Shown here in pieces: positions 6,401 through 12,188 of a stretch of DNA of 12,188 nucleotides. This DNA comes from Phycisphaerales bacterium (GTDB lineage Bacteria; Planctomycetota; Phycisphaerae; Phycisphaerales; SM1A02). Made by a program: the position numbers and the translations under genes. Where the stretch lies: the NCBI GenBank assembly GCA_022447165.1, contig JAKVBR010000032.1, positions 1-12,188 on the forward strand. The letters are read 5' to 3'. Position 1 is the first letter of the stretch. Each line of letters begins with the position of its first letter. The notes under the pieces were generated by a model that was given only the letters and a program-made list of their open reading frames with translations, was not told where the DNA came from and made no database searches.

Positions 6401-9046
6401 ATGACTTCGACACGAAAAGACACCATTACAACACGACTTGGCGAACGCATCATTTATCGCCTTGATTCACTAGGATCTCTAGACTCGATGCCATACTCCA
6501 TTCGGGTTCTGCTCGAATCATGTTTGCGGCATTGCGGAAACGGCATCGTTACCGAAGAAGATGTTGACGCACTTGCATCGTACGACGCAACCAATGTCGG
6601 GGAAGTCGAAATTCCATTTACCCCCGGAAGAGTGGTGTTACAAGATTTTACGGGCGTGCCGGCGGTGGTCGATTTGGCTGCGATGCGTTCTGCAATCGTA
6701 GATATGACAGGTGATCCGTCAACAGCAACAAAAGTGAACCCGCTCGTTCCATGCGATCTTGTGATTGACCACTCGGTGCAAGTTGACGCATTCAACAGTG
6801 CAAACGCACTCACCATCAATGGTGAAAAAGAGTTTGAGCGAAACAATGAGCGTTATCAGTTTCTTAAGTGGGGGCAAGATTCGTTTGACAACTTTAGAGT
6901 CGTTCCTCCAGCAACTGGCATTGTGCATCAAGTTAATCTTGAGTATCTCGCGAAAGTTACATGGGATAGTGATGGTGTGCTTTACCCAGACTCGCTTGTT
7001 GGGACTGACTCACACACAACGATGATTAATGGACTTGGCGTTCTAGGTTGGGGTGTCGGTGGAATCGAAGCCGAGGCCGTTATGCTTGGTCAACCAATTT
7101 ACATGCTTATCCCTGAAGTTGTTGGCATGAAACTCACTGGTCAACTCAAAGAAGGCGTGACTGCAACTGACCTCGTCCTAAGAGTGACCGAACTTCTTCG
7201 CGATCACGGTGTTGTTGGCAAGTTTGTTGAGTTCTTCGGACCTGCACTTGAAAACATGACCCTCGCAACTCGCGCAACAATTGCGAACATGGCGCCTGAA
7301 TACGGCGCAACGATGGGCTTCTTCCCAGTTGATGAACAAACAACAACGTATCTCCACTTATCTGGTCGAGATGAAGCGCTCATCGAAACTGTAGAACAAT
7401 ACTGCAAGTTGCAAGGGCTTTGGCGTGATGATGATCGGGCAATCGTATACTCAAGCGTCGTCGAACTTGACATGTCAACTGTAGAGCCAGCACTTGCTGG
7501 TCCAAAACGACCGCAAGACCGCATTCCTCTTTCTGAGATGAAATCAACTTGGGAAGACGCTCGCGCAAATACTTTTGCGCATGTCGAACCAAAAAGCGCG
7601 CCCGTTACATACGAAAACGAAACATTTGAAATGCGTGACGGTAACGTCGCCATTGCTGCAATCACAAGTTGCACAAACACGAGTAACCCAAGCGTCATGA
7701 TTGCGGCAGGTCTCGTTGCAAAGAAAGCGCACGCTCTTGGGCTCACGAGAAAGCCGTGGGTTAAAACATCACTTGCCCCCGGAAGTACTGTTGTAACAGA
7801 GTATCTTCAACAAGCAGAATTGCTTGACGATTTAGAAGCTCTTGGTTTCTACGTCGTAGGGTATGGTTGCACAACATGTATTGGTAACTCAGGGCCACTG
7901 CCTGAACCAATCAGTGAAGCAGTTAATGAACATGACCTCATCGCATGTAGCGTGCTTTCAGGGAACCGGAACTTTGAAGGACGAATCGGACCAGACATCA
8001 AGGCGAATTATCTAGCGTCTCCGCCACTAGTCGTTGCGTACGCGCTCGCTGGAACGGTCGACATCGATTTGCAAGCCGAGCCAATTGGCACAGTTGATGG
8101 CAATGACATCTATCTCAAAGACATTTGGCCAACAAACGAAGAAGTGGCACAAACGATTGCTTCATCGCTTGGGCGAAATGATTTTGAAAAACAATATGAA
8201 GATGTCTTTGCAGGAAGTTCAGATTGGCAAGCCATCGAATCGGGCTCAGGCGAACTGTTTGAATGGTCAGACGAGTCGACTTATATCCATCTACCTCCGT
8301 TCTTCCAAGGGATGACGCTAGATGCTCCCGGAATAAACACCATCGAAAATGCTAGAGTGCTTTGCAAACTTGGCGACTCTGTTACAACAGACCATATATC
8401 GCCTGCAGGTTCAATTGGCGTTGATTCGCCAGCGGGTCAATTCTTGCAAAGCAAAGGCGTTCCAGTGTCACTCTTTAACAGTTTCGGATCTCGTCGCGGT
8501 AACGACCTTGTGATGACTCGCGGTACATTTGGAAATGTACGCGTGAAGAACCAACTTGCACCCGGTACTGAAGGCGGCTTCACGATGGACTTCACAGACG
8601 GTGAAGTCAAATCGATTTATGAAGCAAGTTGTAACTACAAGGACGAGGGCACTCCGCTTGTTGTTCTTGCAGGCAATGATTACGGCATGGGTTCATCTCG
8701 CGACTGGGCAGCAAAAGGCACGATGCTCCTTGGCGTCAAGGCAGTCATTGCGGAAAGCTATGAACGCATTCACCGCAGCAACTTAGTTGGAATGGGCGTG
8801 CTTCCTCTTGAATTTGAAGATGGTCAAAACGCTGACTCACTTGGTTTGGATGGCAATGAATCCTTTACGATTGTGCTTGATGAATCGCTTCAGCCAAGAC
8901 AAACTATAGAAGTCACAGCAAAGAAAGAAAACGGCGAAGAAGTCGTGTTCAATACGCGGTGTCGAATCGATACGCCAGTTGAAGTTGATTACTACCGAAA
9001 TGGCGGAATCCTTCACACGGTGCTTCGCAAGATGGCGCGCAGTTAA
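6401..9046 (+). CDS. acnA: Aconitate hydratase A
   Basis: This enzyme isomerises citrate to isocitrate through cis-aconitate in the TCA cycle, using a [4Fe-4S] cluster in the cytoplasm. The product has 881 residues, the usual size of the AcnA/IRP1 family. The cluster ligands are Cys424 (TSCTNTSNP), Cys490 and Cys493 (GYGCTTCIGNSGPL). Family motifs are in order: LQDFTGVPAVVDLAAMR and DLVIDHSVQVD near the N terminus, DSLVGTDSHTTMINGLG, then the swivel domain with VTTDHISPAGSI, NSFGSRRGND, AGNDYGMGSSRDW and ERIHRSNLVGMGVLPLEF. The Ser-Arg pair in GSSRDW belongs to the active site. ATG 6401 is preceded by an extended -10 element rather than a ribosome binding site; the nearby ATG at 6390 is out of frame. 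Neighbouring cysE supplies the precursor of cysteine, which feeds Fe-S cluster assembly, but a functional link is only inference. Confidence 0.97.
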   Translation: MTSTRKDTITTRLGERIIYRLDSLGSLDSMPYSIRVLLESCLRHCGNGIVTEEDVDALASYDATNVGEVEIPFTPGRVVLQDFTGVPAVVDLAAMRSAIVDMTGDPSTATKVNPLVPCDLVIDHSVQVDAFNSANALTINGEKEFERNNERYQFLKWGQDSFDNFRVVPPATGIVHQVNLEYLAKVTWDSDGVLYPDSLVGTDSHTTMINGLGVLGWGVGGIEAEAVMLGQPIYMLIPEVVGMKLTGQLKEGVTATDLVLRVTELLRDHGVVGKFVEFFGPALENMTLATRATIANMAPEYGATMGFFPVDEQTTTYLHLSGRDEALIETVEQYCKLQGLWRDDDRAIVYSSVVELDMSTVEPALAGPKRPQDRIPLSEMKSTWEDARANTFAHVEPKSAPVTYENETFEMRDGNVAIAAITSCTNTSNPSVMIAAGLVAKKAHALGLTRKPWVKTSLAPGSTVVTEYLQQAELLDDLEALGFYVVGYGCTTCIGNSGPLPEPISEAVNEHDLIACSVLSGNRNFEGRIGPDIKANYLASPPLVVAYALAGTVDIDLQAEPIGTVDGNDIYLKDIWPTNEEVAQTIASSLGRNDFEKQYEDVFAGSSDWQAIESGSGELFEWSDESTYIHLPPFFQGMTLDAPGINTIENARVLCKLGDSVTTDHISPAGSIGVDSPAGQFLQSKGVPVSLFNSFGSRRGNDLVMTRGTFGNVRVKNQLAPGTEGGFTMDFTDGEVKSIYEASCNYKDEGTPLVVLAGNDYGMGSSRDWAAKGTMLLGVKAVIAESYERIHRSNLVGMGVLPLEFEDGQNADSLGLDGNESFTIVLDESLQPRQTIEVTAKKENGEEVVFNTRCRIDTPVEVDYYRNGGILHTVLRKMARS

Positions 9047-9071
9047 TAGTTATCGAGTTAACAAATCAAAA

Positions 9072-9104
9072 TCCCCACAAACCACTTCCAGTGATTTGCG
9101 GGGA
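9072..9104. terminator. Hairpin terminator between acnA and the convergent small gene
   Basis: The arms 9072-9086 and 9090-9104 pair at 13 of 15 positions around a 3-nt loop (TCCCC with GGGGA, CAAA with TTTG, CACT with AGTG). Read on the minus strand, the hairpin is followed directly by TTTTGATTT, the form of an intrinsic terminator for the minus-strand gene that stops at 9193. On the plus strand it lies 26 nt after the acnA stop but has no T run after it, so it may work best in one direction. Confidence 0.65.
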
Positions 9105-9192
9105 CGTGTGTCACTTGGAGAGATGCGACACAAGGGGTATGGAGAGAGCTTGTAATCTGGCGAGGAGTCCCAAGGACTATGCAGTGGTTGAG

Positions 9193-9417
9193 TTACGCGC
9201 CGATGGCCTCAAACTCGCCAGTAAATGACATGTCATTGTTTGGGTCGTAGGCATACGCTGTATCCATGAGTTCTTCGTTCAGTGGCATGCCGTGAATGTT
9301 GTTGAGTAACCTTACTCTTGCTCGGTGTTTGCTTTTTTCTGCTTCTGCTTCGAGTTCTTGTTCTGTGAGTTGGCCCACATTTGTGTGGACGTTGATACAC
9401 GTTTCTTGTTTTGTCAT
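9193..9417 (-). CDS. Small hypothetical protein (74 residues)
   Basis: I do not recognise this protein. It has 74 residues, no signal peptide and no membrane segment. The N-terminal half is rich in Glu, Gln and Lys (LTEQELEAEAEKSKHRARVR) and likely forms one charged helix. The C-terminal half is acidic (NEELMDTAYAYDPNNDMSF). ATG at 9417 is preceded by GAGAGAA, a weak ribosome binding site. The gene is convergent with acnA and ends before a well-formed minus-strand terminator, which supports it being transcribed. No other reading frame competes here. It could be a regulator or an assembly factor, but nothing in the sequence says which. Confidence 0.55.
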   Translation of the reverse strand: MTKQETCINVHTNVGQLTEQELEAEAEKSKHRARVRLLNNIHGMPLNEELMDTAYAYDPNNDMSFTGEFEAIGA

Positions 9418-9646
9418 TGTTCTCTCAATACGCTGAGACCATGTGGCAGGTCAGTTTCCGCCCCACACAAGGGGGGTTTGGGGGTGTGAGTGACGCGGTA
9501 AAAACCGCACGACATCCCTGATAATCACTCAATAATGGCATCTTTTCACCTTTTTAGAGATTATTTCAAAAAACTTGAGGAGGATGAAAAACGCGTTTTT
9601 TTGCTATTTGTGAAAGGTTTTCTGCTCGAAACAATTCTCTGAATCA
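9418..9646. other. Divergent intergenic region between two small genes
   Basis: This 229-nt region lies between the minus-strand 74-residue gene and the plus-strand 88-residue gene. It holds two G runs (G6 at 9471-9476 and G5 at 9480-9484), a small hairpin GCGGT-AAAA-ACCGC (9495-9508) and the palindrome AAAAACGCGTTTTT (9587-9600). AGGAGG (9578-9583) directly abuts an ATG that opens a 9-codon frame (MKNAFFCYL, 9584-9613). I see no consensus promoter. Confidence 0.5.
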
Positions 9647-9913
9647 GTGACAACTGAGCAAAACATCCTTGAATCATGGCTACTTGAGAAAGGCGCCTCT
9701 GAACGGCAATCGATCCTCCAAAAAGCAAGCAATGCAATGGTGAAGTCAAGTGATGTGCCACTCCAAGGACTCATGGAGCAAATTGCAGCAGGACTCGTAA
9801 GTCAGTGTGCTGAAGAACTCGGACTCACCATTATGGAACTTCAACAACTGCTCAAAACGCCGCGGAAAGATGCGCTCAGGATGCTCGTTACAGTCGTTAA
9901 ATCCGGCGAGTGA
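9647..9913 (+). CDS. Small hypothetical protein (88 residues)
   Basis: I do not recognise this protein. It has 88 residues, is predicted mostly helical, and shows no signal peptide or membrane segment. Visible features are an amphipathic start (LESWLLEKGASERQSILQK) and a second helical stretch, LGLTIMELQQLLK, that could resemble the recognition part of a small helix-turn-helix, though too weakly to claim it. The only possible start is GTG 9647: an in-frame stop lies at 9611-9613 and no other start codon follows it before 9647. No ribosome binding site is visible. Codon use resembles cysE and acnA. The last 17 nt overlap the 3' end of the convergent methyltransferase gene. Confidence 0.5.
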   Translation: MTTEQNILESWLLEKGASERQSILQKASNAMVKSSDVPLQGLMEQIAAGLVSQCAEELGLTIMELQQLLKTPRKDALRMLVTVVKSGE

Positions 9914-11039
9914 CGATTGCCTTGTGTTGACTGCCGATTCGCAATGCAAAAATCGTGATCGTCTCGCCAGAACTTCCAGTGCGAAGTTTGTTTTGCCATT
10001 CATTTGGGTCGACGACTTGCCCGCGAGTTTTCACTTCAATCGTATCGCATTCAGTTCCGTCTAAAAACGACTGTACTTTTTCTAATCGTAATGGAAGCAC
10101 TTCGATGACTTCAAAAGCATTGAGCCATTTGGAATCGATATGCGTTGTTGAACTTAAGATGCCAAGCCCGCGAGCAAGCTCATGTGCATCTGACTCGCGT
10201 GCGATGATGTGTATCAGGCAAGCGCGTTCGATGGATGGTTTCGGTTCATACAAAAAGGAATCAATCGTACCGAGAGGTACCTGGGGATCGCACACGCCAG
10301 CGATTGATAATCCAGCGTCCATGTTTGTTGCCCTAGTCTGGTTTGGGTTGTACGCGAGCGAGCCAAACCAGATAGCAGCTTGCACGAGTGTGCCTCGTTC
10401 TTCAATGTACTCAATCTCAAAAGGATGTTGGAGCCCTTCAAAGTCGACTGGGTTGACTGCGGGGGAGCACTTGATGCATCCACCTTCAGCATGCGTGGCA
10501 ATGTCGAACACTTGTTCAATTGACGGCGAAATCTCAGAAAGTGAGAAGATGCGTTTAGAGTTCGTTCTTCGTGCGGGGTCAATGTGAACGAGCATTGTGT
10601 TGTCGTAAGGTATCGTTAAAACATCTTGTTGTTGAATTGTTTTGCCAGTGTTTTGCTCAGCCATCCAGCACCTGAGTGCATGCGAATCAACGCCAACGGC
10701 GTGTTCAGGTAATGCAATCAAGTCGCCGCCAACCCCGCAACAACAATCAAAGATTGGTTTGTCAGATTTAAAGCGCTTAGCCTTATGTGTCCCGACGCAT
10801 AAAGACGTCGCTTGCTCAATACCTTGTCTGTCTGAAACAAATGCATCAGCAAATCCCTTACGTTTTGCACGCTCTTTTGCGTCGATGCATTCAATGGCAA
10901 TCGCTATGTGTTCTTGTGACCATTTTTTGCGTAATGAACTGATGGTTGCAACATCTGAAGTGTCGCGCGATTGAACTGCTTGAAGAAGTTCCTCGTTTTG
11001 CAGAACGTCTTCCCAGCGCTTTATTTCTGCTTGAGTCAT
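9897..11039 (-). CDS. Class I SAM-dependent methyltransferase with THUMP-like C-terminal region
   Basis: This is a probable S-adenosylmethionine-dependent methyltransferase of 380 residues. SAM motif I is DCCCGVGGD (98-106), the acidic end of beta-strand 2 is GVDSH (116-120), and the catalytic-region motif is DPARR (154-158), followed by KCSPAVN (190-196). This set matches the family that joins an N-terminal helical part, a methyltransferase core and a THUMP-like C-terminal domain (the PG_1098-type proteins). Its substrate is not known to me; THUMP relatives act on RNA. The frame is open back to 11204, but I choose ATG 11039 because the protein then starts at MTQAEIKRWEDVL with a family-like length, and because TACAAT lies 9 nt upstream. 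The 55 extra residues look non-conserved. The stop overlaps the convergent 88-residue gene. Confidence 0.75.
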   Translation of the reverse strand: MTQAEIKRWEDVLQNEELLQAVQSRDTSDVATISSLRKKWSQEHIAIAIECIDAKERAKRKGFADAFVSDRQGIEQATSLCVGTHKAKRFKSDKPIFDCCCGVGGDLIALPEHAVGVDSHALRCWMAEQNTGKTIQQQDVLTIPYDNTMLVHIDPARRTNSKRIFSLSEISPSIEQVFDIATHAEGGCIKCSPAVNPVDFEGLQHPFEIEYIEERGTLVQAAIWFGSLAYNPNQTRATNMDAGLSIAGVCDPQVPLGTIDSFLYEPKPSIERACLIHIIARESDAHELARGLGILSSTTHIDSKWLNAFEVIEVLPLRLEKVQSFLDGTECDTIEVKTRGQVVDPNEWQNKLRTGSSGETITIFALRIGSQHKAIVTRRI

Positions 11040-11048
11040 TACAGTGCG

Positions 11049-11054
11049 ATTGTA
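11049..11054 (-). promoter_or_regulatory. -10 element (TACAAT) for the methyltransferase gene, near-leaderless
   Basis: Read on the minus strand, TACAAT (11054 to 11049) ends 9 nt before ATG 11039, the same gap as the TAAAAT before acnA. No Shine-Dalgarno sequence is present. The -35 at 17-nt spacing is weak (TACAAA). Confidence 0.4.
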
Positions 11055-11414
11055 ATCATTCGTAAACCCGTTTTGTATGATTTTGAAATGAGCAAGTTTA
11101 AAGCTTGGAGGGATTTTAGGATCGTAGGTCAAAGTGAGCGTGCGGCCAAATACCATTGTGGAGCCAATCCCAAAGCCCTTTTTACGCAAATTTATCAGAG
11201 GCATTCATCACTTAAGTGTGATTGCGTCCGCACTCGCGCGAAGAGTAAAGTTGCCATGTTGACCATTAATGTGGAGAAAGTGTGGTCGAACGCTAAATGT
11301 TGCTATTAAACACTTAAGAGACGCTGGAGCACATTGGATTCGAGTTGGAGTCATCGCAGCGACAAAAATGCCCAGAAAAGGTCAAAAAAAGTGATTTCAT
11401 GACCACCAAGCCGG
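11055..11414. other. Region between the methyltransferase gene and the rRNA promoter
   Basis: I find no supported gene in this 360-nt stretch. The methyltransferase frame stays open to 11204 but is not thought to be translated there. The palindrome CACTTAAGTG lies at 11209-11218, and CACTTAAG recurs at 11311-11318. An A7 run (11384-11390) and the 5-bp inverted repeat GGTCA/TGACC (11380-11404) lie just upstream of the rRNA -35 and could act as an upstream activating region. Confidence 0.5.
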
Positions 11415-11442
11415 TTGACGGTGTCTTCAGGATAGATACAAT
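11415..11442 (+). promoter_or_regulatory. rRNA operon promoter P1
   Basis: TTGACG (11415-11420) and TACAAT (11437-11442) match the housekeeping -35 and -10 hexamers at five of six positions each, with a 16-nt spacer. The predicted start is near 11449. An A7 run lies about 60 nt upstream of that start. The position ahead of a boxA and 16S rRNA supports the call. Confidence 0.7.
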
Positions 11443-11475
11443 AGTCCTCCTTGCCCGTATTTTTTGCGGTCAGGT

Positions 11476-11503
11476 ATCCCTGCGGTCTTAGGGCTTCAGG
11501 GAT
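11476..11503 (+). promoter_or_regulatory. boxB-like hairpin of the rRNA leader
   Basis: ATCCCTG (11476-11482) and CAGGGAT (11497-11503) form a perfect 7-bp stem around a 14-nt loop. It ends directly before boxA, as boxB does in other rRNA operons. Confidence 0.55.
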
Positions 11504-11515
11504 TGCTCTTTGAAA
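11504..11515 (+). promoter_or_regulatory. boxA antitermination site of the rRNA leader
   Basis: TGCTCTTTGAAA closely matches the bacterial rRNA boxA (E. coli TGCTCTTTAACA), the RNA site bound by NusB and ribosomal protein S10 (NusE). It lies about 55 nt after the predicted P1 start and about 335 nt before 16S rRNA. Confidence 0.8.
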
Positions 11516-11648
11516 TGTGAACAGTTGGGAACCGCGAGGATGTGTCCAGCATCTCCAGCAAACACGATGCTGTTGTATGTTTGGATATCAAAATTCGGGT
11601 TCGAGAGTTTCACAGCCCTTGGACCTTCGAACATTCTCGTGTTAAGCA

Positions 11649-11688
11649 CGTGTCAGACCGTTATCTACCCAGATAACAAATTGACACG
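11649..11688 (+). promoter_or_regulatory. Nested dyad over a possible second rRNA promoter
   Basis: Two perfect 7-bp inverted repeats share one centre. The inner pair is GTTATCT (11660-11666) and AGATAAC (11671-11677); the outer pair is CGTGTCA (11649-11655) and TGACACG (11682-11688). A 4x4 unpaired block separates them. The right outer arm overlaps TTGACA (11681-11686). As DNA it could be an operator; as RNA from P1 it would be a long hairpin. Confidence 0.65.
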
Positions 11689-11708
11689 ATGTGTGATGTA
11701 AGAAAATA
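11681..11708 (+). promoter_or_regulatory. Possible second rRNA promoter P2
   Basis: TTGACA (11681-11686) is a perfect -35. The best -10 candidate is AAAATA (11703-11708) at 16-nt spacing, which is poor. The site lies about 140 nt before 16S rRNA, where second promoters are often found. Confidence 0.35.
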
Positions 11709-11850
11709 GTCGGTGGGTTTAGCCGCTCACTGACCGTCTGCTTTTTGCAGATGTGACCTGGCTGACAAGACTCTTTGGAGTAGTGTTGGCTGCCACGGTT
11801 AAACGATCATTTGAAGTTTTTGTGTTGCTTGCAACACATTCAATGAACAA

Positions 11851-12188
11851 CAATTGAAGAGTTTGATCCTGGCTCAGATTGAACGCTGGCGGCATGGCTA
11901 AAACATGCAAGTCGAACGATTAAAGCTTCTTCGGAAGTGTATAAAGTGGCGTAAGGGCGAGGAATATATTTCTATGTACCCCAAAGTCAAGGATAGCCCA
12001 GGGAAACTTGGTGTAATACTTGATGTGGTCTCCGGATCAAAGATTTATCGCTTTGGGAGCAGGGAATATCCTATCAGGTTGTTGGTGAGGTAACGGCTCA
12101 CCAAGCCAAAGACGGGTAGCGGGTGTGAGAGCATGACCCGCCGCATCGGGACTGAGACACTGCCCGGACTCCTACGGGAGGCTGCAGT
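11851..12188 (+). rRNA. 16S ribosomal RNA (5' part, cut by the window end)
   Basis: The first 338 nt of 16S rRNA are present. The conserved 5' block TTGAAGAGTTTGATCCTGGC begins at 11854, so the mature end is placed near 11851 by alignment with E. coli from memory. Further conserved blocks are GAACGCTGGCGGCATG, GGTGAGGTAACGGCTCACCA, GGGACTGAGACACTGCCCGG and ACTCCTACGGGAGG. The GGCTGCAGT that follows is the planctomycete-type form. The gene continues beyond the window, with 23S and 5S expected after it. Confidence 0.97.

Larger units (their letters stand above)
11443..11850 (+). other. rRNA operon leader (5' external transcribed spacer)
   Basis: This stretch of about 400 nt between P1 and the mature 16S end holds the boxB and boxA signals, the nested dyad, a hairpin CGTCTGC-TTTTT-GCAGATG (11735-11753, one G-U pair) and the perfect 8-bp hairpin TGTGTTGC-TT-GCAACACA (11821-11838), which ends 12 nt before 16S rRNA. 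The last one may take part in processing of the 16S precursor. I find no gene in it. Confidence 0.6.

Noticed and set aside
7204..7746. Minus-strand frame of 180 residues.
   Set aside because: It lies entirely opposite acnA, including the first cluster cysteine region; a shadow frame.
9955..10587. Plus-strand frame of 210 residues.
   Set aside because: It lies opposite the methyltransferase gene, which carries clear SAM motifs; this is a shadow frame.
11040..11204. N-terminal extension of 55 residues on the methyltransferase.
   Set aside because: The extension looks unrelated to the family, and TACAAT sits 9 nt before the internal ATG 11039, which gives a family-like length.
11488..11634. 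Minus-strand frame of 48 residues beginning MFEGPRAVKLSN in the rRNA leader.
   Set aside because: It reads protein-like at first sight, but it lies opposite the boxB/boxA module and inside a transcribed leader, has no family match that I recognise and no ribosome binding site.
11510..11701. Plus-strand frame of 63 residues in the rRNA leader.
   Set aside because: It starts inside boxA, covers the nested dyad and has no protein features; most likely chance.

Overview
The window looks like chromosomal DNA of a planctomycete, most likely of the class Phycisphaerae. Two secreted proteins end in dockerin-like DxDxDGxxxxxDLLxxIxxWG tails, which are common on secreted proteins of that class. The partial 16S rRNA at the right end has the GGCTGCAGT form that I associate with planctomycetes, next to the general bacterial ACTCCTACGGGAGG block. 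The window stops inside the 16S gene, as contigs often do at rRNA operons. The assignment is my inference from these signatures, not a database result.

Left part (1-5389). After the tail of an unrecognised gene comes a 1277-residue secreted protein. It carries cysteine-rich Notch/LNR-like modules, a beta-propeller-like region, a beta-helix-like region, FG-GAP/VCBS calcium-binding repeats and a two-repeat dockerin. A tRNA-Ser(CGA) follows directly. Next is a secreted blue-copper (cupredoxin) protein with a half-length dockerin-like tail. Both secreted genes use many T- and A-ending codons and read as AT-rich.

Middle part (5390-9046). cysE (serine O-acetyltransferase) and acnA (aconitase A) lie 21 nt apart on the + strand. 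They use more C-ending codons than the secreted genes. The cysE start lies in the loop of one hairpin, and a second, stronger hairpin lies in its first codons. acnA has no visible Shine-Dalgarno but an extended -10 element just upstream, which suggests a near-leaderless transcript.

Right part (9047-12188). A strong hairpin separates acnA from a convergent 74-residue hypothetical gene. A second small hypothetical gene (88 residues, +) runs into the 3' end of a minus-strand methyltransferase of the THUMP-like/DPARR type. The last section is an rRNA operon: a promoter with near-consensus elements, a 400-nt leader with boxB/boxA antitermination signals, a large nested dyad over a possible second promoter, and the first 338 nt of 16S rRNA.

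I see no transposase, integrase, CRISPR array, phage gene or defence gene. The most unusual content is the architecture of the two dockerin-tagged secreted proteins, an 8-G run inside the larger one, the hairpins around the cysE start, the repeated near-leaderless promoter spacing, and the nested dyad in the rRNA leader.
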